NCBI GenBank assembly: GCA_950295325.1
Contig: OX485809.1
Span: 21,528,144-21,592,143 of the forward strand
Length of the DNA stretch: 64,000 nt
Reading direction: 5' to 3'
From: Polytrichum commune
Taxonomy: Eukaryota > Streptophyta > Polytrichopsida > Polytrichales > Polytrichaceae
Below, one piece after another: positions 46,632 through 58,200 of this stretch; position 1 is the first letter of the stretch; the number at the start of each line of letters is the position of its first letter. The notes below the pieces were generated by a model. It searched no databases, was not told where the DNA came from, and worked only from the letters and a program-made list of their open reading frames with translations. The position numbers were made by a program, and so were the translations under genes.

Positions 46632-47875
46632 TCCTCCCCACGAACTTTTCAGGGGAGGAATATTTGGGCAGGGGCAACCGCCCGTCCAGATTATCAAGAT
46701 TTTTTGGGCCCGACCGAAAATTGTTGCCCGCCCGCCCGACTTCGAAAAAATCATTGCCCTTGCATTCTTGAAGGCCACTTATCCACAAATCCCATATTGA
46801 GTGCACTTCATCTTCAAGGTCCCAAATCCAATATATATATGTTCACTTTCATTAAGTAAGCAAGCAATTGATTGGGATTTCAATTTCAAAGTGAAACCAT
46901 CAATAAAGCATGTAATTAAGTTGGAAGTTAAAAATATTACAAAATGCTCATTAGCATTGAGGTTATAATTTTTGTAACTTACCATTGAAAGGGTCTTTGT
47001 CATTCTAAAATGGAACTAAAATTAGTGATTTATTTTTAATATGTTAGATTTTAAAGTCTAGTTGATACCTTCTACTTTCACAAAGTATTCATATGCATTT
47101 AAACTAATGAAGTGTGATTGAATGTCGCTAAGTCTAATTAATTCTGATTAATCCTAATTAAGCCCAATTAAATCATAAAATATGCTTATCAAATTATCTA
47201 TAACCTATGTTTACTAGAGTTAATACCAGTAAATCATGACTAATTCCAGTAAGTACATTGTATTATTAATTAGGCTTATTTAATTTGGTAAGCATGCTTT
47301 CTGATTTAATTGGGCTTAATTAGAATTAATCAAGATTAATCAGAATTAATTAGACTTAGTTACATTCAATCACACTTCATTAGTTTAAATGTGTATGAAA
47401 ACTTTGTGAAAGTAGAAGGTATCAACTAGACTTTAATATCTAACATATTAAAAAGAAATCACTAATTTTAGTTCCATTTTAGAATGACAAAGACCCTTTC
47501 AATGGTAAGTCACAAAATCATAACCTCAATGCTAATGAGCATTTTGTAATATTTTTAACTTCCAACTTAATTACATGCTTTATTGATGGTTTCACTTTGA
47601 AATTGAAATCCCAATCAATTGCTTACTTACTCAATGAAAGTGAACATATATATACATATATATATATTGTATTTGGGACCTTGAAGATGAAGTGCACTCA
47701 ATATGGGATTTGTGGATAAGTGGCCTTCAAGAATGCAAGGGCAATGATTTTTTCGAAGTCGGGCGGACGGGCGGATGGGCAATAGTTTTTGGTCGGGCCC
47801 AAATAGTCTTGATTCTCTGGACGGGCGGATGCCCTTGCCTGAATATTCCTCCCCCGACAAGTTCGTGGGGGGGGG
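46632..47875. mobile_element. Foldback-like element with arms of about 560-590 bp
   Basis: The left arm (about 46632-47195) and right arm (about 47283-47875) are inverted copies with roughly 90 percent identity by eye. For example AGTGCACTTCATCTTCAAGG at 46799 pairs with CCTTGAAGATGAAGTGCACT at 47679. The loop is about 90 bp. Outer parts are GC-rich (CGCCCGTCC, GTCGGGCGG), inner parts AT-rich. No transposase is seen. It could be a foldback element or a non-autonomous MULE with very long TIRs. A target duplication was not resolved. Confidence 0.85.
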
Positions 47876-50179
47876 AACTTAATGTCCTCCCAACTTGACA
47901 GATGGACTTGGAAACAAATTAGTGCACATGTTGCTTGCTCCATGAGAAAATGGGAAATTTCCCCAAAGTCACCTCACGTGACACTCTAACTTTGAGGGCA
48001 TTGAAATTCTCATCCATAATTCTGAATGGCTTGCCCTGATTTCCTACTTCCACCCTAGAGGCATTGGCAGCTTTGGGAACCCTATGACTCTATTTTTGGA
48101 ATTTGTTCCCTAGAGCTTGACGAAAGGTCATCCCCTTGCTAATAGGACATCAACATACAATGCCTCAACTTTGGAGCTTTGTAATCCCAACCAAATAATT
48201 TCCTAACCATTGCTTTGGCTTGCCTGGGTCAAAATTTTAGCCAAAAGACTAGTTGTGAAAACCAAGTATCAAAGACTAGCTAGAATGAGTTGATTGGCAA
48301 CACAAAGGCAACATGCCAAAGATAATCAATGATATTCCCATTGTTGAATATGCTCCCTTATCTACACTTGTGTTTTTTGTTGTTCACATACCAAAAATTG
48401 ATATTCAAATAGTTTTGGATGTTTGATGAGTTGGGAATAAGCAAAAATATTTGGAAATGTGAACATTTGTGCTCTAAGGATTGTTATTTACACTCGCCAT
48501 GTAGCATTATGAGAATAATTGTAAATTGAAAGACCATAGGCATCATGTGACAATAAACATTTGACACCATAGACCATACATGTTTAAAGCGGGCATGCAC
48601 CACAATTTAGTCCAAAATTGGCCAAAAAGTCTAAAATCATTTCATTGCTAGTTTTAGCATGTTTTGAAACATCGATTCCAAAGGGGGCACTCAAATAGGT
48701 GAGGTGTTGACCTCTTGGCAACCCCATAAGACCTTCACTTTGGACCCCATTCAAAAGAACTCTCCGTTTCCGCCACCCAAAGTGCTATTTTGTTTTCTCC
48801 AATGTTCAAGAATGCATCCAACGCTAAGCATTACAAATCCAATATTCCTTTGGTTAGGCTTGTGGCATTGGTTAATGTTCCTTTCAAAAACAAAAACGTG
48901 TCCTCTGCTAAAAAAATTTTTTTTAAAAAAAAAAAAAAAAAACATATATATGTGGACTTATCATCATGTGGTAAGTGTACTCCTTTAACATAGTAACATT
49001 GATCTTGTAAAAGATAGGACAACACATCTACCACCACTATAAAGAGATGTGGAGTTGAGAGACAACCATGTCAAATGGACCTCTCCAAAGGAAATGAAGA
49101 AACCCAATACCCCCATTGACTTGTGCTCATGCATTTACTCCCGAATACAACATGTCACACCATTTCCCTCATTGAGGCATAACACATATTGAGCCATACA
49201 AATGTTTACGTGAATAATTGTACTTATACCACATATAGTAGAAATATTTGGACAATTTTAGTATGGATATGTGTGTTTGAGCTGAATGTTTCCATTTTGA
49301 GATATTATATCTAAGTTGACCATGCCTAAAATGAACTTATTCATCAAGTGGGCTTTCTGAACTGGTTGAACAAGTGACATGAGTGGATATAAAATGGGGA
49401 ATTTTATCTTTGCACTCACTTCTCATAGAATATGTTGGAGTATGAAATAGATGTAGGACAATCAATAGATCCAATTCGTGTCCATAGCCATTTTCCTCAT
49501 GATTTTCAGAGCTTGCATGGAAAAGTTGGTAATTATCATAATAAAGATTACTTTTCATATAAATGTATATAGGACTCCTTGATTGTGTTGGATATTGAGA
49601 CTAAAATGGTCAATAAATTATAAGCGTGTAGTCCAATCTCTTTTGAACTCGTGTCCTTTCGATGTCCGTTCTTAGATCCACACCTAACCACACATCACTC
49701 AAATAAAAGGTGTTCATTTTTATTGAATAAATAAATTAGGCACGTTTCACCTTAAACATGATTCAAAACTTAGGTTCAAATACATGACATGGGTGCTCTT
49801 GGAGGCAAATACATAACCAATATCTTTACTATGACTTTAATTTGAGTTTGTCCCTAAACAAGGTAAAGTGACATCATAAAGTCACTTTCAAATCCATAAT
49901 ATATAATTTGGTTATAATTTTTTTAAAGGTTTGATTCTAGAAGTACTAAGAGTTTGACTCTAAAAGTTCTAAGACTTTGATTCTAAAATTTGGTGAGGAC
50001 TAGTAAATATCATGCCTATAATAGGTTATCCATTAAGAATGCGATTGGATTGATACTTTAAAACACAAATAATTGCAAGTGGGGAGTGAAAATATGGTCA
50101 TGTCATATGCACCATTGGTGATCAAATATCCACACCAACAATATTTAAGGTTGTGACTTCATCGGTTCAACATTTCTAA
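47876..50179. other. Gene-free stretch with A-rich tract and family A fragment
   Basis: An A-rich tract lies at about 48908-48942, and a family A copy (minus orientation) at about 49560-49720 with GTCCAATCTCTTTTGAACTC. No gene was recognised. Confidence 0.4.
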
Positions 50180-51104
50180 GGGCCACTTCACACACGAGCC
50201 AAGAGCCGTGACCATGAAATTGTGAGAGCCCAAAAGAAAGTGAGTGTCCAAAGGCCTTCCCAAGATGCCTCCAAAATCATGTAGTGTGGTCACCGATCCT
50301 CAAGTGTAGTGTGAAGTCATATGTGATTGGGCCCTCAACCAAATTCTATTTCAATGAATTTCGATTCATGCGGGTCCTCACACATGATAAACTAGAACAA
50401 GAAAACGGTAGAACCGTGAGGCTCTGTCCTTTGCTATGAAAGACTATAATTGTAGCTAATTACTTTGCTCATGCCAATCCATGGATATTCACTATACCAA
50501 ACCTTTTCTTGGATTTTGTGCATCTTCTTCTCAAATACGGGTCAAGAATTGAAGCTACTCATTTATCACCCGAAATTCTTAAAATAAATAATCAAGAACT
50601 GCCGAAATAACTATAGTTAACTAGATTTCTTTGAATGCATTTTAGGTAGCACTTATATATATATATATAAAAAAACTATAGTGAACATCCACATTAAATA
50701 AAGTGGACCAAAAATAACAAGAACAAGTAATGTCCAAGTGTGAACACAAAGTGGTTAGGAAATTTGCTCTAGAAACGATGAAGTTGATGCATAGTCTCTG
50801 TCCTACAGACATAGCCAATAAACCAATAGTTGTGAGTATTTGGAGTGCCATGGTCTCCTGGTTTTGTGTAAGGCCTACCTTCAAGAGGTGGTTTTTGAGA
50901 ATAGTCCAAGTGACCATGAAACATGATCCATTGGATGTCATGTAGGAATCCCTGTAGACTTTTACATCCATCTTGCATCCACATACTCTGTTGGTCCATT
51001 AAGCGTAGTGTGAAGTGAGTTTGGACCGGCTCCGCCTTTTCCACCAATGAGAGTGCTTGAATTGTAATGGTCACGGGCTCTCAGTCTTGTGTGTGAAGTG
51101 GCCC
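50180..51104. mobile_element. Non-autonomous TIR element, 925 bp
   Basis: The left end GGGCCACTTCACACACGAGC ... GTGACCAT pairs with the right end, which ends TGTGTGTGAAGTGGCCC at 51104 with GGTCACGGGCTCTCAG before it. These are imperfect inverted ends of about 40 bp. GGGCC starts suggest PIF/Harbinger, but the flanks (TAA left, TCG right) do not match. Confidence 0.6.
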
Positions 51105-51475
51105 TCGTACTTCCTCTCATACATGTATTGGATCAATTGGAAGAATGCACATATATCATTAGATGAGGCCACTTTTGAGACATTTAACTAAACCCTACTA
51201 ACAAAAGTAACCTTAAACACGTTCATATATATGACACCTTGAGGCCCATAATGGGTATCTAGAATCTTCAAGGATTAACAATTCATGGACGTGGAACATA
51301 TGTAGGAATTTTTAGTTTTGTTCTTATAGGCTCTTTAAACAAAAACCAATTGTACCGATACCACCTATTAGTGCATTGGTTACCATTTCGAGTTATCCAT
51401 TGTGAAAAGCCTTTAATGAAAGTAGTATCAAAATTGTCGTCAAGGAAGTCATATCATGTTCTTAGATGTGCATTC

Positions 51476-51880
51476 AAATTAAGTATTGTATTTAGTGTCA
51501 CCAATTCTATTTGTATTGCTCAATGTTGATTGTAAAACGCCCGTGTAAGTGTCACCAACACTAAATGCAAACCTAAAATTATTTGTCATTTCTTGTTAAA
51601 AACATATCGGGCATTATACACTCACAGTGTTGCAATTATATGTCATTGATTAAGTGATTCTTCAACCAAATTTGATTCATCTATGAGATAAATTTCATTA
51701 CATAATTATTATGATGCAAAATATCCCCAACTTTGTTTCAAAAATTGACACTTGGATGAAGTAATAGTAGGTTGGCATGATAGTATTTGCAGACTTATTC
51801 ATAAGTAGTGTGAGTACAAAAGTTACCATGGCAACATAAAATACCATATGATGCTAAATACAATATTTAGTGGAGTTATT
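51476..51880. mobile_element. MITE family B, copy 3
   Basis: GTATTGTATTTAGTGTCACC at the left and CTAAATACAATATTTAGTGG at the right, with the family interior between them. Diverged from copy 1. Confidence 0.55.
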
Positions 51881-52099
51881 TATGTAGTTTGAATACATAA
51901 TTAATATCCTAAACCATGTATTCCCCCACTTTTGTAGCTATTGAAAATTGTCTATCACCTTCTACAAATTGCATGTTGGATCATCAAAGAAAAAAAATAT
52001 CTAAATTACCGATGTTAAATTTGAACTTATGAAACTTACAAGATAGACTTAAGATTGTTCATGTTGGAAGTGAATTTACATTCATGAACGTTGTTAAAA

Positions 52100-52435
52100 T
52101 TTCCGTGTATTATGTATTACGTATGGATGATTGACATTTGGATGAAATCCATGCCAATTATTGAAACAAAGTTTGGTATATTATGTATCTTAACATTTTT
52201 TAATGAATGTCATGAATGATTGAAATTGGATGAAAAATCGTTTGGTAAGTGATAGTGATTGCAACATTATAAATCAATAATGCACAAAACTTTAAAAGGA
52301 ATGACAAATAATGTTAGGTTTACATTTAGTGTAAGTGACACTACGCATGCAATTTATAATTAGTGTTGGGCAAGAGAAATAGAATTGGTGACACTAAATA
52401 AATATATTTAGTGTAGTAAAGTGGCAAGAGACTGT
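52100..52435 (-). mobile_element. MITE family B, copy 4 (inverted)
   Basis: On the minus strand it reads TACACTAAATATATTTATTT then AGTGTCACCAATTC and further family interior. The far end is unclear. Confidence 0.5.
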
Positions 52436-54850
52436 TAAGCTCGGTAAAACATCCGGAACATGGTATTTGTGAAAACATCACTTGGCACGTAAAATATCGC
52501 ATATGCCATTTTCACAAATACAAGCAAGGCCAGCTTGAATCGGTCTTTGGAGGCAGTTTTTTTTGCCAAATACAAATTTTATCCTAAAGTTCAAGTGCAC
52601 TTCACAAGATTAGAAATTGAGTCAGCCTTGAAAACATGTCATATGTGAATGTGATGTTTTCTTGAATACTACTTTTTAGGGTTAAAGGGGGAGAAGGAGA
52701 GCTTGCATTTTTTTGCAAGGGTTGTTGGAGGGAGGAAACCATGAATTCATTGTTTCAAGAGGGGAATGCTATCATGTGAGTGGCATGCAACAAGTGGTGA
52801 AGAGACGTTTTGGGTGATACCCATAACTGTGGAACCTTATGTAAATTTCCAAGGTGATAATATAAACGTGGACTTCAAAGAGACAAACTTGGACATGCAC
52901 GAATCTATTTGAGAATTCAACCACCACAACCATGCATGGGAGTTTACTATTGAGAAAAATAAATAGAAGATGATTGTTGGATTTCCAATTCCAAGATAAT
53001 TCATAACAATCCATAACAATTCAAGATTAGCTCCTAAACTTTATGGGATTGATTATGGCTTCTTCAAATGCATTTGCATATACACAATAATTGCAACCTC
53101 ATGGATTTGAGCAAGGTAGATGTGTCTTTAATGGTCACTTTTTTTCCTACCAACCTATTTCTCGTATGATATGTAAATGCGATTAGTATGAGATGCTTAG
53201 CAAATTCTAATCAAGGATGTAGCCACTTTCCTCATAGTTTTTGGAGCTTGTACAAATATGCTATTAATTATCAATGCGAAGATTATCATGTTTAGTAAAT
53301 GGTCATATATTGAAGGTCTTGCCAATTTAGTTGACTACTGAGTCTAGAATGGTTGTGAGCACGTAGTCCGATCTCTTTTGAACACATGTCTTTCTAGTAT
53401 TCATTCTTGGAGCCACACCTAACCTCATACCACTCCAAATGTACATGTCCACTATAGATTAATAATCGATTTGGCAAATATACCTCAGTATAAGGTAGCA
53501 AACAACCAAAAGTAACCCATCTCAGGTACAAAAACGAAAAACGGTGAATAATCACTACTGGTGCACTAGACTAAGAGTTGAATGATTATGGTGTGGACCC
53601 AATATGGCTAATTATAAAAGTGTTGGCCTAAGAAGGATTCAACAATAGCTTGGATGCAATGATTGGTTGAATAGGTTATGTTTCACACCACTTGGGATTG
53701 CTTTTGGGTGTCATAGAGTTAACCATTTTGTGTGCATTCATACACAAAGTAAGATATTTTGATGCTTAGACTAGGGAGAGTCTACTGTACAAGTTGGGGG
53801 TTCGACCTACTTGCCTCTTTGAGAAAATGCACCTAATTCATTACAAGGAATAAAATTACAATTTGGTACTAGTATAAACATGCCTTTTACTCTACTAGTA
53901 TCGACATGCTTTTACTTTGGGTACTAGTATAATAACAGGAGGCGAGATAAGGGACTCCTTAGTCTCGCCAACACCAGTCTTGGAGCAGTCCTTAGTATTG
54001 GCCTTGTTTTGTATCTTGGACTGGTTATCAATCTAGTTCAAACATTGTGTTCTGAAAGCTATCGTTGTGTACTGTTGTTCTTCTTGTTCCTGTGGTTCTT
54101 GTGTCCCTGAAAGTCAACTTGCATTCCTCATCATTTCCTCTACTCCATCTTTGAAAAATGATATTGCACAAATTTTCAAGCCACTCTTTCTGGCTGAATC
54201 AGCTTGTGTTCAATGTTTTGGGGTTTTCTACTTTGCTTTAGTGTGAGCCACACTAATTCAGATATGAGAAGTATAGTTGTTAGTGTCCGTGCATCCCACA
54301 GCTCCAGTCAGCGTGGGGAAACTGGAGCCACCCAACCAGCTTCCGCCACGTCACTGGGAGTCGCCAGCCGCCACGTCCCCATCTCCTCGTCTTGCAGCTG
54401 GCCCACAAGTGGCACTTGAAAGCTCTAATCGCCCGTGCGTTCTAAGCAACAATATCGGGGTCAATCGCAACCCAAGACCCTGCACAATTCGTACTTTGTG
54501 TGATATCAAAATCATCGATTGGGGCTCTTTCTCGAATCAAGTTCCAACTAAGTTACCTTGATTTTTCATATCGTTTTTCTTCCAGTGGGTTTTTGAGCAT
54601 TCTTTTGTTGCGCGTGAGCCAGGATTGATCATCTCGGTATGCCAACTGACACCCTCCTCTCGGCCTCGGGCGGCGACTAGGAAATCTATCTTCACTAAAT
54701 TTTCATCGTGGGATCACTTATTTGGGTTTTTTTTTTTTTTTTTTGAAAGTTGAATTTGAATTTGAATTTAAATTTGATCGTCGGCTGTTACAGAGAGTTT
54801 TGAGAAAAAGAAGAAGTTGGGAACAATTTTTCTGGGCGTAGTAATTTGAG
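52436..54850. other. Gene-free stretch upstream of the phosphoglycerate mutase gene
   Basis: Contains a family A copy (minus orientation, about 53330-53460) and near-repeats of TACTAGTAT...CATGC...TTTTACT around 53870-53930. From about 54250 GC content rises (CCAGCCGCCACGTCCCC), which may mark the promoter region of the gene starting at 55281. No TATA box was assigned. Confidence 0.4.
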
Positions 54851-54853
54851 AAG

Positions 54854-55103
54854 TTGACGAACTGTTTTTCCAACCCCAGTCCTAGGGTTGCGATGCCTTT
54901 GTCCCCCATAAATCCATTTGGATCGTCACTTTCTCCAGATTTGGATTCTGAAGTGTGTGTTTTCGAGCAGATTGCTTTCGAAGAGCGTTTGGGGTTTCCA
55001 AGGAAAAACAAGAAAGGGGGCGGGTTATATTGTTGTATCCAAACAATTGAACACATTCTTCAGCATTTTCACCGATTCTTTGAGTTGAAGTTTCGACAGA
55101 AGG
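54854..55103 (+). other. iPGAM: Possible 5' UTR exon of the phosphoglycerate mutase gene
   Basis: A consensus donor (AAGG/GTAAGTTTGACA) at 55104 and a possible acceptor (GAGACAG) near 55268 would splice out about 165 bp ahead of the ATG at 55281. The upstream frame does not continue into the enzyme, so any transcribed part would be leader. Confidence 0.3.
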
Positions 55104-55280
55104 GTAAGTTTGACATACGTGGCACATCAGGCCGCTCAAGCCCATTCATGGTGACATTGTTTTTTTTTGTTTTTTTCTGAGTAGAGGAATTTGGGGATAT
55201 GATGTGAAGTTTCTGTTGAATTGGGTTTCCTAATTGAGTGTATCATAAGAGTGTCGGATTAGAGACAGGGGAAATTTTGA

Positions 55281-58200
55281 ATGCAAAGTTGCATGATACA
55301 TCAATGTGGCGAAACCATGTGTTGGATGTCTCGTGGAATTGTGTTGAAGGCTTCTTCGTCTTTGAAGCCAGCATCATCTTTCCGACGCTCCAAATTGTGT
55401 TCGTTTGTTGACCCCAGACACCGAAGAAGATTATTGTCAATCAAAATGCCAGCAGGAGCGGATGGCTGGACACTGGCTCCTCACCCAACTTTACCCAAGG
55501 GCAAAAAGCTTATGCTCATCATCCTCGATGGCTGGGGCGAGCAGATCCCCGACGAGTTTAATGCCATCCACCGCGCTCAAACCCCGATCATGGATCACTT
55601 GAAGACTGTAATCTTCCATTTCCTACTTTCATATTGGGTTAACTCTTTCTTTCTGTATTTCTCAGCTCAGATGTATTGGCGGTTGTATGCTTCACTGATA
55701 AAGAAGAGAGTGATTTTATGGAGCAGTGGATACTTGAAACTCTGATTAAACTAGAAAACTAGGGCTATCAAATTCAATAAATACTTTCATCATGTCAAAT
55801 GCCAAAATACTAGGTTGCATCAGATCTGCTAAGATGGACCACCTCTTTTAGCGTCAAAAGTGGAAGCTACTCTACAAGTAACCTTATGAGGAACATTAGA
55901 GTTGGGAGACCATTGTTCATGTTGTTCAAATTCATGCACCTCCTCAAAGCAACTCAGTTAACACTGAGGAGTATAGAAAACCTATCTTTTAAACGGTGGG
56001 TATCACTTTATTATTGATCAAGGACAAACTCTAATCACTCGTTGGTTGCAATTACAAAATTATTTATCTACGTATGGTACACTTTTTGCAGACTGCTCCA
56101 GAAAAGTGGCGGTTGCTCAAAGCCCATGGGCCTGCAGTAGGGCTTCCCACAGAGGAGGACATGGGCAACAGCGAGGTTGGCCACAACGCGCTTGGAGCAG
56201 GCCGTATTTTCGAGCAAGGGTACATTTAGTTGGAGATGTTTTTATTTTCGAAATTATTGAATCAATGTGAGGAAGGAAACCTTAGCACTTCCACAATAAA
56301 TTGATGCAGTGTGTAGTTTTATTTTGTCCCCATTTCATCATTAAATTCTGATGTATGAGTTTCAGTGGTGCAGGGCAGCTCTTGTTGACTCTGCGTTGAA
56401 GACTGGCGCTATTTATAAGGGCGATGGATTCAAGTACATCAAGGAAGCATTGCCCAACGGCACTCTTCACTTGATGGGCCTCCTAAGTGATGGTGGTGTG
56501 CATTCCCGAATTGATCAAACCCTGGTTTGTCACTTTTTCCAACAACTTAATTTTGACCAACTGTTAATTGTGGTAGAATACTTTGGTCAGAAGAACTTTG
56601 GCCTTTTCCGTTCCATAACATTTCATGTTGTGTTTGAAAGCTTTCCTGTAGCAAGCTTAAGTTTTACTTACATTCTTTGGCTTTGCTAGTTGATTCGCTG
56701 TGAAAAGCCTGGCACTTAACGTAAGCGGCCGAATTCAGTTACTCACCTCAAATGCACACCTGTATTTGAGTGGCGTGTGCTTAGATGTGGATCTAAGAAC
56801 AGACACCAAAAAGTCATGTGTATAAGAGAGATTGGACTATGTGCTCAAAGTTTGTTGGCCATTCTGGGCTCAACAATCAACATGATTGGGGGACCTTCAT
56901 GATCTTTCAATGAGAATGAGAATCTTCACTTTGATAATGAATAAGAACTACATATGAGCTCCAAAAGTGTCCACAGGCACGATTTTGTATTGCTAATCTT
57001 CTCACACTAATTTCGTGTTGCATATCCTACGAGAAGTGGGTGCAGAACTAGAAGTGTCTGTTTAAGACCCGCGACCTTTATAGGGTTGTTTCCAAGAAGA
57101 CATTCACCAAGATTGTCAGCTTTGCATTATCTGAAATCTCCCCAGTATATTCAGAGGTTTTTTTTCAAGTTGCACAACTGTACACAATTATTGCCCAACA
57201 TTATCAAGCTGAGTATGTGTATTGAGGCAGGGGAAGGGGTTGCTTCTTCTTTTTGCAGCTTCTATTGAAAGGGTGTTCTGAGCAGGGCTTCAAGAAGATC
57301 CGGGTACATGTTCTGACAGATGGTCGAGACGTGATGGATGGGTCAAGCGTGAAGTTTGTACAGGAATTAGAGGATGAGTTGGCAGAAATGCGCAATGGAG
57401 GTTGTGATGCATGCATCGCTTCAGGAGGTGGTCGGATGAAGGTTACCATGGATCGATATGAGGTACATTTCATTCAGGAACGCTTATCAACACATTGATA
57501 TTGAATCTCTCATACATTATTTTCGTTGTTCTTGTAATACTTGAGTATAGAGAAGTTCATTAACCACAAGTACAGGAGATTCTTATTCATGCAGCCAGGG
57601 TTGTCACATTAGACACTGAACAGTCATGTCTAATCTGATGGGACATGGACAGATACAAATGGAAATTAAAAAAAAAAAACAGTAAAACAGTCGCTAATTG
57701 ACCAGTAAGGTCAACTGATCGATTTGACTGATGTTCACTAAAAAGCCCGGTCAAAAATATGGGTGACTTTATGGGACGACTGGTTGTTTTTTTGTGTGTG
57801 ATTTTGTTTTTTTTTTCCAAGCAGGCTGGTGAAACTGTGCCGACATGGTGAAGATGACATGGAGTGATTTGTTTGGATGTTTTCTTTTTTCTTTTCTTTT
57901 CTCTCCGGGCAAGCCAGGTGACTAACTAAGATGCTAACTAGGTACCTAGTGTGGAGCAATGTCATTTGTTAATTATGTTTCTGTAGGGAAGTATTTTTTA
58001 GCTCTCCCTTATGCTCACGGGATGTGACAACCCTGCAACAGCTTTGCTTCCTCCCTATTGTGTATTTTTGGTACATTTTGCACCTGGTGATGGGAGTAGA
58101 AGGGAATTAGCCCTCGTGGCTTTTGGTTATCCAACTACTAGAAATTCTAGCAATGTGGTCTTTTACCAAAGGGATCTGAGTCTTGATTCGTTGAGCAATC

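Noticed and set aside
46551-47943. Paired coding frames starting MHSIWDLWISGLQECKG on both strands
   Set aside because: They are the two arms of the inverted repeat read in opposite directions, not two genes.
54277-54561. Separate small gene upstream of phosphoglycerate mutase
   Set aside because: Pro/Ser-rich frame in a GC-rich promoter-like area with no recognisable domain or splice partner.
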